Below are positions 56,308 to 64,000 of a stretch of 64,000 bases of DNA, one piece after another. Source of the stretch: Poriferisodalis sp965208925. Lineage in GTDB: Bacteria; Actinomycetota; Acidimicrobiia; Acidimicrobiales; Poriferisodalaceae. Where the stretch lies: NCBI RefSeq assembly GCF_965208925.1, contig NZ_OZ242364.1, positions 1,054,001 through 1,118,000 on the forward strand, read 5' to 3'. Each line of letters starts with the position of its first letter. Positions within the stretch are counted from its first letter, which is position 1. Below the pieces are notes generated by a model that ran no database searches, had not been told where the DNA came from, and saw only the letters and a list, made by a program, of their open reading frames with translations. The position numbers were made by a program, and so were the translations under genes.

Positions 56308-57584
56308 GGGGGCGCATCATCCGGCTGACCGTCGCGCTTGCCGCTGGCTTCGCCATCATGCTGGCACAGCTCACCAATCTGGGCTTCGTCTCCGCCGACG
56401 GTCTGCGCAGTCACGAGCTCAACACGCGTGCCGCGGCGGCTGCCATCGGCAACCCGCGCGGTGCGATCATCAGCGCCGACGGCGAGGTCCTCGCACTCCC
56501 CATCGATCACGACGACACCGGTCAACGACGGCTCCGCGAATACCCGCACGGACCGCTGTACGCGCACGTCGTGGGCTATCTGGGAGCCGCGGCCGGAGCC
56601 AGCGGGATCGAGCGCAGCTACGACAGCGAGCTGTCAGGCGCAGCGACTGGCATCGCAGTACAGGAGCTGGCCGATCTGTTCGCCGACAGCAGTCGCGTCG
56701 GCGATGTAGTGCTGACCTTGCACCACGGTGTTCAGCTCACCGCGCGTGCCGCGCTCGGCGACCGTGATGGCGCCGTCGTTGTCATCGACACCGCCACTGG
56801 TGCTCTCATCGCGATGTGGTCGCGCCCCAGCTTCGATCCCGAGGCACTGGTGTCACCAGCGCCCGGCGCTGTTCAAGCCGGTGCTCGGCTTCCGGTGGCA
56901 CGCGCCTACCAGCGCCACTACGCCATCGCCGCCGACGAATCACTCGGCAGGGCGGGTGTCGAATTGCTGACGGGCGCCCGCCGAGAGCCTGGTCCGACCG
57001 GCGTCGACCTGCCAGGCGAACCGGACGGGACTGAACTGGACGGAACCGACATCGGCAGTGGCGATGAAGCACCGGTGCGGTTGACACCCCTGCAGCTGGC
57101 GGCTGCGGCCGCGGCCGTCGCCAACGACGGGATCCGGCTGCGCCCCCACGTCGTGGGCCGCGTCGACGGCCGCTCCACCGACGGTGAACTGGCAACCCCC
57201 GATGCGTCGGTCGAGACCAGGCCGCGCGATGCCGGGCGCCTCTTCGACGCTGCCAGCACGCCCGGACTGCTGGCGCGGATGGCCGCTGCAGCGCAGCAGG
57301 CCTCCATCAGACTCGAACCAGCCGACGGGGTCCAAGTCACAGCAGCCGTCGCGAATGGCCCGTTGGCTGATCCGTCGGAGGCCGGCACGCATACCGGGAG
57401 CTGGGCGGTGCTGCTGACCCCCGCAGATGCGCCCACAGTTGCTGTGGCGGTGCTCATCGAGCCCGACTCCACCCTTGACATCGGCAACGGCCCCCGCAGC
57501 GATACCTTGGCAACGATGATCGCTGCGACCGCAGCGGAAGCCACCCTGGCGCTGCGGGCAGTCCCTGACTCTGACCGCCCTTAG
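56304..57584 (+). CDS. PbpA-like penicillin-binding protein lacking catalytic motifs
   Basis: A 426-aa single-pass protein, class B PBP-like, shorter than typical PbpA. The N-terminal membrane segment (LTVALAAGFAIMLAQLTNLG) and the family's RAAAAAIGNPRGAIISADG and YAHVVGYLG segments are present. The region where SxxK should lie (after PSFDPEAL) reads RAYQRHYAIAADESLGRAGV, without Ser-x-x-Lys. The segment that would hold SxN seems deleted, and the KTG motif is THTGSW. The rest of the domain (RLTPLQLAAAAAAVANDGI) is intact. It is therefore unlikely to be a transpeptidase. It starts with GTG, overlapping the SEDS gene by 4 nt; the pair may now be structural or regulatory. Confidence 0.87.
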   Translation: MRGRIIRLTVALAAGFAIMLAQLTNLGFVSADGLRSHELNTRAAAAAIGNPRGAIISADGEVLALPIDHDDTGQRRLREYPHGPLYAHVVGYLGAAAGASGIERSYDSELSGAATGIAVQELADLFADSSRVGDVVLTLHHGVQLTARAALGDRDGAVVVIDTATGALIAMWSRPSFDPEALVSPAPGAVQAGARLPVARAYQRHYAIAADESLGRAGVELLTGARREPGPTGVDLPGEPDGTELDGTDIGSGDEAPVRLTPLQLAAAAAAVANDGIRLRPHVVGRVDGRSTDGELATPDASVETRPRDAGRLFDAASTPGLLARMAAAAQQASIRLEPADGVQVTAAVANGPLADPSEAGTHTGSWAVLLTPADAPTVAVAVLIEPDSTLDIGNGPRSDTLATMIAATAAEATLALRAVPDSDRP

Positions 57585-57649
57585 CCCGCCCACTTCGCAG
57601 TCACCCCGCCGGTCTGACGGCCCGATCTGGCAGCAATTGCCCCCCGCTC

Positions 57650-59986
57650 ATGGCAGACACCGACAACCCAATATTCGGCGGTCGCTACGAGCTGTTCAGC
57701 CGCATCGCGCGGGGCGGAATGTCAGAAGTGTTCCTGGGCCGCGACCGCCTGCTCGACCGGCCCGTCGCCGTCAAGGTCTTGTTCCCCGAGTTCGCAACCG
57801 ATTCGTCGTTCGTCGAGCGGTTCCGACGTGAGGCCCAAGCCGCCGCGAACCTGAGCCAGCCGAATGTGGTCGGCGTGTACGACTGGGGCAACCACGAAGG
57901 CACCTACTACATCGTGATGGAGTACGTCGAAGGCCGAAGCCTCGCGGAGGTCATCCGGAGCGACGGCCCGCTGCATCCCGACCGGGCTGCGGACATCGCC
58001 ATCGACATTGCCGCTGCACTCGCGTTCGCTCACAGCAACGGCGTGGTGCACCGCGATATCAAGCCAGGCAACGTCATGATCACGCAGTCCGGCCAGGTCA
58101 AGGTGGCCGACTTCGGCATCGCACGAGCGCTCGGCGGCGGGAACGACGACCTGACCCGTACGGGCTCTGTCATGGGCACCGCCACGTACCTCTCGCCCGA
58201 GCAGGCTCAGGGGCTGGAAGCGGATCCGCGCAGCGACGTCTACTCGCTGTCCGTCGTGCTGTACGAGGTGCTGACCGCGGGGCCGCCGTTCACCGGCGAC
58301 AGTCCCGTCGCCATCGCCTACAAGCATGTTCAGGAAGCGCCGGTCCCGCCCTCGCGCTACAACGCCGACGTTCCCCACGAGCTCGAGGCCATCTGCCTGC
58401 GCGGACTCGCCAAGGACCCTGCCGCGCGCTACGGCTCGGCCGCCGAACTGCGCAACGATCTGCTGCGCTTCCGGGCGGGCCAGCCGACCCACGCCGCGGC
58501 GACCGACGTCACCGCGTACTTCCCGGCAGTGACAGCCGCCGCGCCGGAGGCCGCAGCACCTGCGCCAGCCGCTGAGCCGGCCGCCGCGCCGTCGCAGGCA
58601 TACCAACAGCCTCCTCCGGCACCTTCCACGCCGCCCTACGGCCGCCATGGAGGCGGTGCAGGCGAGTACGGCGCGGCGCAGTACCCACCGCAGTACCCGC
58701 AGGCTCCGCCGCCTGGCGCTGTCGAGCCGCCGGATCGCACGCCCATGTGGATCACGCTGCTCGTCATCTTGCTGCTGGTGATTGCGGGGCTGGTGTTCCT
58801 GCTGGTCAACGACCGTGGTGAGCCGGGCGTGGTCACCGCACCAGAGAGCACCTCCGATGTGAGGCTGAGAGTGCCCAGCGTGGTGGGTCTGCACTTCACC
58901 GAGGCTGAGCGCGAGCTCGCCGATGTCGGCTTCGAGCACGTCAGCATCGAATTCTCCGAACGCGACGACGTCGACGAGAACATCGTGTTTCAGCAGAATC
59001 CGCGCGCTGGGCTGCTGCTCGCCGAACCCAACGATCCCGACAATCCGATCACCCTGTTCGTGGCAGCGCCTCGCACCCTGATCCTGCTGCCCAACGTGGT
59101 CGGACGAACCTATGACGAGGCCGAGGCGATGCTCGTCGCCGCGGGCTTCAGCGTCGAACGCATCGACGTCCGCAACGACAATCTGGCGATCGGACTCGTG
59201 ACGGAGCAGAGCATCCCGAGCACCGAGCAGCGTCCGGCAGGCACGATCGTGACGTTGACGGTCTCCGCGGGCCGGGGCGAAGTCGAGGTGCCGCGACTGG
59301 CCGGACAGACGATCGACGACGCCAGAGTCACGCTGGCCCGCCTCGGGCTCGTCGACCGGGTGGAGCGTGAGTTCTCTACCGAATTCGGCGCGGAAACCGT
59401 CATTCGCAGCAGCCCTGAAGCTGGGGCCGCCGTGGAACGCGGCAGTGTGATCGCCCTCGTGGTGTCACAAGGTCCCGAGGAGCTTGTCGTGCCATCGCTC
59501 GCCGACCTCGGCACAGCCGATGCAGATGCCGTGCAACAGGCGCTGGAAACGCTCGGATTCGCTGTGCGGCGCGTCGTGCAAGAGAGTGAAGATCCAGAGG
59601 TGAATACTCGGCAGGTGCGGGAGCTGAGCCCCGTTCCCGGTACTCGGCAGATCGCCGGGTCCGAGGTCATCATTTTCTTGCTCACGCCCCCCACCATCGC
59701 CACGGTTCCCAGCCTGCAGACCCTGGGGACCTTCGAGCCCAACGAAGTCGCCGCCGCAATGACCGAACTGGGCTTTACCGTCGACCAGCGAACTCAGCCA
59801 GTCCCGCAAGGCGATGCCGGCGACGGCCAGGTCATCGCTCTCGAACCGGCTCCGGGGACGAGCATCCGAGTCAACTTCGAGAGCGTGACACTCGTCATCG
59901 GAGAGGCAACGGCAAGCTCGCCGGACGTGCCGCCGAACGAAGACGAGCCCGAATCACCATCCGAGGGCGCCGCAAACGGGTCCTGA
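57650..59986 (+). CDS. pknB: PASTA-domain Ser/Thr protein kinase (PknB-like)
   Basis: A 778-aa receptor kinase. The kinase domain (about 11-275) has the Gly loop RIARGGMSEVFLG, catalytic Lys in PVAVKVL, HRDIKPGNVM (about 134) and ADFGIARAL (about 154) with APE-equivalent SPEQAQG. A Pro/Ala/Gln-rich juxtamembrane linker (about 300-360) leads to one membrane segment (about 365-387). Five PASTA domains follow outside the cell, at about 403-475, 480-545, 546-610, 613-683 and 685-755; these bind muropeptides or lipid II in known kinases. A short acidic tail ends the protein. PknA is not in this window. Confidence 0.95.
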   Translation: MADTDNPIFGGRYELFSRIARGGMSEVFLGRDRLLDRPVAVKVLFPEFATDSSFVERFRREAQAAANLSQPNVVGVYDWGNHEGTYYIVMEYVEGRSLAEVIRSDGPLHPDRAADIAIDIAAALAFAHSNGVVHRDIKPGNVMITQSGQVKVADFGIARALGGGNDDLTRTGSVMGTATYLSPEQAQGLEADPRSDVYSLSVVLYEVLTAGPPFTGDSPVAIAYKHVQEAPVPPSRYNADVPHELEAICLRGLAKDPAARYGSAAELRNDLLRFRAGQPTHAAATDVTAYFPAVTAAAPEAAAPAPAAEPAAAPSQAYQQPPPAPSTPPYGRHGGGAGEYGAAQYPPQYPQAPPPGAVEPPDRTPMWITLLVILLLVIAGLVFLLVNDRGEPGVVTAPESTSDVRLRVPSVVGLHFTEAERELADVGFEHVSIEFSERDDVDENIVFQQNPRAGLLLAEPNDPDNPITLFVAAPRTLILLPNVVGRTYDEAEAMLVAAGFSVERIDVRNDNLAIGLVTEQSIPSTEQRPAGTIVTLTVSAGRGEVEVPRLAGQTIDDARVTLARLGLVDRVEREFSTEFGAETVIRSSPEAGAAVERGSVIALVVSQGPEELVVPSLADLGTADADAVQQALETLGFAVRRVVQESEDPEVNTRQVRELSPVPGTRQIAGSEVIIFLLTPPTIATVPSLQTLGTFEPNEVAAAMTELGFTVDQRTQPVPQGDAGDGQVIALEPAPGTSIRVNFESVTLVIGEATASSPDVPPNEDEPESPSEGAANGS

Positions 59987-60079
59987 GGGCGCTGCGCTCA
60001 AGAACCCGCGCAACGCAAGTGATCTCGCCGTCATCGCGACAGCGGGCATCTTGACCGCATACCACTAGGTTGATCGGCC

Positions 60080-60346
60080 ATGGCCCGACCCCGCAAGACC
60101 AGCCGCATCACGCCCAAGGGCACTCGACCGCAGAACGCGCCAGCCCAGCAGCACAGCATCGGAAGCGATGCCCCTCAGAGCGCCTCGTGGTTCGGTTGGC
60201 TGATCGTGGCGCTGCTCGGGGCGGGCACAGCGGTGATCGTGGCGAACTACATGAGCTGGCTGCCGGGCAGTCCGGCGAGCGCGTGGATTGCCGTCGGCTT
60301 GGCCATCGTCTTGGTGGGCATCCTGCTCGCCACACGCTGGCGGTAA
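60080..60346 (+). CDS. crgA: Cell division protein CrgA
   Basis: An 88-aa protein of the CrgA family. A basic N-terminus (RPRKTSRITPKGTRPQN) precedes two membrane segments (WFGWLIVALLGAGTAVIVAN and AWIAVGLAIVLVGILLATRW), ending with the typical TRWR-COOH. CrgA recruits division proteins in actinobacteria and is normally next to the pknB cluster, as here, 94 nt away. This is one of the best clues to an actinobacterial host. Confidence 0.92.
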   Translation: MARPRKTSRITPKGTRPQNAPAQQHSIGSDAPQSASWFGWLIVALLGAGTAVIVANYMSWLPGSPASAWIAVGLAIVLVGILLATRWR

Positions 60347-60436
60347 TCACACGTATGTGACTTTCCCCAGTCTGTGGAAAACCTGTGGAACTGCCGCCTT
60401 CGCTGCCGGTTCATCTGTGGCTCGCCGGGTGAGCTC

Positions 60437-60694
60437 CTACTCGTCGGCGTTGGCGACGAGATCCATGTCCTCGCTGCAGCAGCGGGGCGGCTCCGGGTGC
60501 TGCACCGGAGCACGCGTCATGCGCATCTCAGTACCGCAGAGACTGCACCGGTAGGTGAGGCGCACCCGTCGCAGCTCTCCTGGCGGGGGCGGCGGGGGAA
60601 TCGGCCTCGAGAACGTGGCCATCATTCGCAGGCCAAGCCGGTACACGATGTAGATGAACACCAGCGAGAGCGGCACGGCCAGCCACAGGCTCAC
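60437..60694 (-). CDS. Small membrane protein with a C-terminal Cys-rich motif
   Basis: An 85-aa protein. One N-terminal membrane segment (LWLAVPLSLVFIYIVYRLGL) is followed by a Pro-rich spacer and a zinc-ribbon-like end with CSLCGTEM and RCCSEDMDLV. It is probably anchored with a small metal-binding domain in the cytoplasm. I do not recognise a named family. It is divergent from the 88-aa gene at 60726. Confidence 0.65.
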   Translation of the reverse strand: MSLWLAVPLSLVFIYIVYRLGLRMMATFSRPIPPPPPPGELRRVRLTYRCSLCGTEMRMTRAPVQHPEPPRCCSEDMDLVANADE

Positions 60695-60725
60695 GGCATC
60701 ACGCTAACGGTGCTTGTGACATTGT

Positions 60726-60992
60726 TTGTCTGTGCGGCCTTCTGGGACTGAACCGGGAGACTTTGTCGAGTACGACATGGATCTCTACGAAGCGCAGCGG
60801 CGCAGCGCAATGCGGGCTGCGCTGGAGGCCAGCCGGGCTGAACTGTCGGCAGAGCTCGGCGTCGAGCTCCGGGTTGCCAGCGACGGCAACGAGCTGGTGC
60901 TGGTGGACGCCGAGGGGGTTCGCTACCGGGCGAGCCTGAACCCCCGGGGGCGGCTGGTGCTGACCGCGGCGCGGAAGGCGAGCTTGCTCTAG
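60726..60992 (+). CDS. Small hypothetical protein
   Basis: An 88-aa protein, TTG start at 60726 or GTG at 60732. It has a charged helix (DMDLYEAQRRSAMRAALEAS) and a beta-rich C-terminus (ELVLVDAEGVRYRASLNPRG). No family is recognised. Its 3' end overlaps the convergent DUF3499-like gene by 4 nt. Confidence 0.5.
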   Translation: MSVRPSGTEPGDFVEYDMDLYEAQRRSAMRAALEASRAELSAELGVELRVASDGNELVLVDAEGVRYRASLNPRGRLVLTAARKASLL

Positions 60993-61375
60993 CGAGACGG
61001 TGCTGCCCGGAAGGCTCGTTCGAGCAGCGACGACGGCGCTGCCGGTTCGGGCTCTTGCTGCGACATCTCGGCCGGCTCGGGCCGGGACCGGGGCGCAAAA
61101 AGCGGCGCAGCGCTCTCGGCGGCGGCGCTCGGCTCAGACTGGGCCACGACTGGCTCCGGTTCGGGGGCCCGCTGATCATCGAGCACCCAGCCAACCGGCA
61201 CCTTGATCCGGTTCGCATGGGCCCGGCACAGCGGCATGATCATGTCGCGCTGGCGGGAAGTGCCAGCAATGGTGGCGGCGTCGAGGTCGTAGAGCCACGC
61301 CCTCGTTCCCGGCACGTCGTAGCCCAGCCCTGCGGTGGCCATCTCGGTGCACATCCCTCGAACACACTGCAACAT
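60989..61375 (-). CDS. DUF3499-like protein
   Basis: A 128-aa protein. The N-terminal half carries the pattern of DUF3499: an early Cys, AWLYDLDAATIAG, then PLCRAHANRIKVPVGWVLDD, where the CxxHxxR...P.GW part is diagnostic. The C-terminal half is a low-complexity Pro/Glu/Ala stretch. DUF3499 is a small actinobacterial family of unknown function. The assignment is by eye and tentative. Confidence 0.55.
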   Translation of the reverse strand: MLQCVRGMCTEMATAGLGYDVPGTRAWLYDLDAATIAGTSRQRDMIMPLCRAHANRIKVPVGWVLDDQRAPEPEPVVAQSEPSAAAESAAPLFAPRSRPEPAEMSQQEPEPAAPSSLLERAFRAAPSR

Positions 61376-61524
61376 GGCCTTCGAAGGTACCGGCGCGCCC
61401 CTGTCCGAGAAGGGATAGGCGGTCCGCTCTCGAGTCCGCAGCCCGGTGCCGCCGAACCGATCTCGCTAGGGTTCACTGCGCCAGAAGCAGACCTGCAGCT
61501 GGCGAGCACACGAGGGGAGCAGCT

Positions 61525-62859
61525 GTGGTTGGCGGAGCATTGAAGTCCGCGAGCATGGACGATTTCGATCTTCGGATGTCCACCGAGGTCGAGCCGCTGT
61601 ACGAGGCAGTCAAGGCGTTCATCCGCGACGAGGTCGACCCCATCACCGAGGAATTCCACCGGATGGGCGAGAACCGCGAAGACCGCTGGAGCTGGGCACC
61701 CGGCCAGCTCGAGTTGCTGGACGGCGCCAAGGCCAAGGCACGTGAGCAGGGACTGTGGAACTTCTTCCTGCCCGACGCGGACACCGGCGAAGGGCTGAGC
61801 AACCTGGACTACGCCTACATCGCCAACGAGCTGGGCAAGAACCGGCTCGCCTCGGAGTGCCTCAACTGCTCCGCGCCCGACACCGGCAACATGGAAGTGC
61901 TGGAGCGGGTCGGCACGCCTGAGCAGAAGGCGCAATGGCTGGAACCGCTGCTCGAAGGCAAGATCCGCTCCGCCTATGCCATGACCGAACCGGCGGTCAT
62001 GAGCTCCGATGCCAAGCAGGTGCAGACCAACGCCGTACTCGACGGCGACGAGTGGCTGATCAACGGAGAGAAGTTCTACATCTCGGGCGCCGGCGATCCC
62101 CGCTGCAAGATCATGATCACGATGGTTCGCACCAACCCCGACGCGGACACCTACAAGCAGCAGTCGCAGATCCTCGTGCCGATCGACACGCCCGGAGTCG
62201 AGATCCTGGGGCCGATGCACGTCTTCGGTGCCGACGACGCTCCCCACGGGCACATGCACATCGTGTTCGACGACGTGCGCGTACCCAAGGACAACATCCT
62301 GCTCGGCGAGGGCCGCGGCTTCGAAATCTCTCAGTTGCGGCTGGGCCCGGGTCGCATCCACCACTGCATGCGCTCGATCGGCTCGGCCGAGAAGGCCATC
62401 GAGATGATGGTCGATCGGGGTGTGAATCGGGAAGGCTTCGGCAAGAAGCTGATCAACCTCGGCAAGAACATGGAGATCGTGTCGCGGTCACGTATCGAGG
62501 TGGAGGCGATGCGGCTGATGGTGCTGCGGGCAGCGAAGGCCATGGACACGCTCGGCAATGCCGAGGCCCGGGTGTGGGTCAGCGCCGTCAAGGCGATGGT
62601 GCCCGAGAAGTGCTGCGACATCATCAACGAGGCCATCCAGATGCATGGCGCGGCCGGCGTCTCGCAGTGGTTCCCGCTGGCCGACATGTGGCATGCGCAG
62701 CGCACGCTGCGGCTGGCCGATGGGCCAGACGAGGTGCATCACCACGTCGTGGCTCGGGCTGAGGTTCGCACTCGCGAGTCGGAGCGGGCCATGGGGTTCG
62801 CTGCCGATCACACGCTGGACGGGCCTCGCCAGCCTGCAATGGCCTTCTCTGGCCCCTGA
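61525..62859 (+). CDS. Acyl-CoA dehydrogenase, ACAD10/11-like
   Basis: A 444-aa acyl-CoA dehydrogenase. It has the FAD/substrate segment SAYAMTEPAVMSSDAKQVQ, DEWLINGEKFYISGAGDPRC, the linker VFDDVRVPKDNILLGEGRGF and the C-terminal IQMHGAAGVSQWFPLADMWH. This pattern fits the ACAD10/11-like group, which acts on 4-hydroxyacyl or long-chain acyl-CoA, rather than short-chain enzymes. The GTG at 61525 has GAGGGG 8 nt upstream and is preferred; the ATG at 61555 is the alternative. It is convergent with the acyl-CoA synthetase across a nested hairpin. Confidence 0.9.
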   Translation: MVGGALKSASMDDFDLRMSTEVEPLYEAVKAFIRDEVDPITEEFHRMGENREDRWSWAPGQLELLDGAKAKAREQGLWNFFLPDADTGEGLSNLDYAYIANELGKNRLASECLNCSAPDTGNMEVLERVGTPEQKAQWLEPLLEGKIRSAYAMTEPAVMSSDAKQVQTNAVLDGDEWLINGEKFYISGAGDPRCKIMITMVRTNPDADTYKQQSQILVPIDTPGVEILGPMHVFGADDAPHGHMHIVFDDVRVPKDNILLGEGRGFEISQLRLGPGRIHHCMRSIGSAEKAIEMMVDRGVNREGFGKKLINLGKNMEIVSRSRIEVEAMRLMVLRAAKAMDTLGNAEARVWVSAVKAMVPEKCCDIINEAIQMHGAAGVSQWFPLADMWHAQRTLRLADGPDEVHHHVVARAEVRTRESERAMGFAADHTLDGPRQPAMAFSGP

Positions 62860-62883
62860 CCGCCTCCGCGACCGAGGCGAACA

Positions 62884-62979
62884 GAGGCATGGCCTCCGTG
62901 CTTCAAACAGATGAAGCGCTTCGTGCGCAATCTGGATGTGCGAGGGGCGCTTCATAACTGCGCGCGGAGGCCATGCCTC
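62884..62979. repeat. Nested inverted repeat between convergent genes
   Basis: GAGGCATGGCCTCCG (62884-62898) pairs exactly with CGGAGGCCATGCCTC (62965-62979). Inside this, ATGAAGCGC (62911-62919) pairs with GCGCTTCAT (62947-62955). The result is a two-tier hairpin between the stops of the dehydrogenase (62859) and synthetase (63005). No T-run is present, so it is a possible bidirectional 3'-end structure rather than a classic terminator. Confidence 0.65.
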
Positions 62980-63004
62980 CGCCCGCCTCTCGTATCGTCG
63001 GGTC

Positions 63005-64000
63005 TCAGGCGTGGGTGGGGTCGCCGAGGTCTTGGAGGGCCCAGTCTCTGAGTTCGACCTTGCGGATCTTGCCGGAGGGGGTGGCCGGCATTTCTTTCAC
63101 GAAGATCACGTGGCGGGGGATCTTGAAGCTGGCTATTCGGCCGCGGCAGCGGTCGATGAGCGATTCCGGGGTGATGTCTGTTGGGGCAGTCTCCGTGAGC
63201 TGGACGAAGGCGACCGGGACCTCTACGAGGCGGGGGTCGGGGTAGCCGACCACGGCGATCTGCTCGATGCCGTCGACTTCGAGCAGGTACCCCTCTACTT
63301 CGGCGGGTGAGACGTTCTCGCCGCCTACTTTGAGCATGTCCTTGTGGCGGCCGATGAAGACGGCGTGACCGTCGGGCCGCATCCGTGCGATGTCGCCGGT
63401 GTCGAGCCAGCCATCGTCGCCGAGCACCTCGGCTGTGGCCTCGGGGCGGCGCCAGTATTCCTCCATCACCGTATAACCCCGCACGAACAGCGCTCCTGGC
63501 ACATCGGGCGCGCACTCTTCGCCGGTTTCCAGGTCACGAATCTGGTACTCGATGCCGTCCATCGGGTAGCCCGAGGCCTCTGTTCGCTGTTCAACGGTGT
63601 GGGTGGGATGGCTGCAGCTAACGAACGCCCATGACTCGCTCATGCCCCAACCGGAGATGGTCGGGCAGAACACCTCCTGCGCTCGACGAGCAATGGGGGT
63701 CGACGACTCCATGCCAGCGGCCAGCGTTCCCATGCGCAGGCTGGACACGTCGCGGGGGTGCTCGTCTTGAGCCCGCAGCAGGTCGCCCCAGTGCGAGTCG
63801 AACCCATGCAGCACCGTGCCGCCCCGTGACTCCACTTCTGCCAGCACCGCTGCCGGGTCGAAGACGTCGAACAGCACCTGGCAACCGCCGGTGAGCACCG
63901 ACTGGATCGAGACCTCGCCGTAGCCGAACAGGTGGAACAGCGGCAAGTAGCTCATGTGAATGTCGTTGGCGGTGTGACCCAGCAGCATCGAGCGCTCACG
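63005..64000 (-). CDS. AMP-dependent acyl-CoA synthetase, partial (N-terminus beyond window)
   Basis: The C-terminal 331 residues of an adenylate-forming enzyme; the start lies beyond the right edge. Conserved segments are ISGWGMSESWAFVSC, GWLDTGDIARMRPDGHAVFI, GRHKDMLKVGGENVSPAEVE and the catalytic-Lys end PATPSGKIRKVELRD. It activates a carboxylic acid, probably a fatty acid, with CoA via an acyl-adenylate. Together with the convergent dehydrogenase it could belong to fatty-acid breakdown, but no shared regulation is visible. Confidence 0.92.
   Translation of the reverse strand, partial: RERSMLLGHTANDIHMSYLPLFHLFGYGEVSIQSVLTGGCQVLFDVFDPAAVLAEVESRGGTVLHGFDSHWGDLLRAQDEHPRDVSSLRMGTLAAGMESSTPIARRAQEVFCPTISGWGMSESWAFVSCSHPTHTVEQRTEASGYPMDGIEYQIRDLETGEECAPDVPGALFVRGYTVMEEYWRRPEATAEVLGDDGWLDTGDIARMRPDGHAVFIGRHKDMLKVGGENVSPAEVEGYLLEVDGIEQIAVVGYPDPRLVEVPVAFVQLTETAPTDITPESLIDRCRGRIASFKIPRHVIFVKEMPATPSGKIRKVELRDWALQDLGDPTHA

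Overview
The window is GC-rich, gene-dense DNA from a free-living bacterium, most likely an actinomycetote. A complete FHA-FHA(FhaB)-PP2C-RodA/FtsW-PBP-PASTA kinase cluster is followed closely by crgA and a DUF3499-like gene, and GTG starts are frequent. A class such as Acidimicrobiia would fit, but that is inference. There is no rRNA, no CRISPR array and no intact prophage. Four tRNAs are present: Arg(ACG), Ser(TGA), Ser(GCT) and Leu(CAG).

Region 1 (1-10,000, continued at 18,261-20,717) looks like an aromatic-acid CoA pathway, best matched to 2-aminobenzoate (anthranilate) catabolism. A leftward operon (SDR, enoyl-CoA hydratase, RidA, fused HyuA/HyuB oxoprolinase, acyl-CoA dehydrogenase) diverges from a monooxygenase/old-yellow-enzyme fusion across a 27-bp palindrome. 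Two 272-aa PaaX-type regulators lie 8.4 kb apart; the second follows the matching CoA ligase.

Region 2 (10,045-18,200) sits between the two PaaX genes. It holds a 1,839-aa secreted Calx-beta/SGNH/Ig-like/RTX protein with unusual Trp-bearing RTX repeats, two tandem RDD membrane proteins, a broken ABC solute-binding protein gene, and a scar of IS3 and IS256 transposase pieces.

Region 3 (20,962-28,014) holds an amine-oxidase-like flavoprotein, tRNA-Arg, larC-larB for the nickel-pincer cofactor, pheA, a methyltransferase/SRPBCC pair, and a small-protein/nucleotidyltransferase pair.

Region 4 (28,035-36,652) is a histidine-utilisation locus: hutU, a peptide-deformylase-like gene, hutF, hutI and a DAO-type flavoprotein run left; an IclR-type regulator and hutH run right. 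There is no HutG; the deformylase-like protein sits where HutG would be expected.

Region 5 (36,693-42,337) starts with a haloalkane-dehalogenase-like hydrolase, then a small defence/toxin island: YefM/RelE, DarT/DarG, an IS3 scar and a single-chain GmrSD-type DUF262/DUF1524 protein.

Region 6 (42,599-53,246) is mixed housekeeping: a second RidA, two tRNA-Ser, a CLC channel, a nitroreductase, an ETHE1-like hydrolase plus sulfurtransferase, glutaryl-CoA dehydrogenase, a DUF4349 lipoprotein, a three-gene alkylation-repair run (Ada/AlkA, Ogt, AlkD) and tRNA-Leu.

Region 7 (53,297-60,346) is the Ser/Thr phospho-signalling and cell-wall cluster, in which both the RodA/FtsW and PBP members have lost the motifs expected of active enzymes. 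The window ends with small conserved proteins, an ACAD10/11-like dehydrogenase and the C-terminal part of an acyl-CoA synthetase that runs off the right edge.
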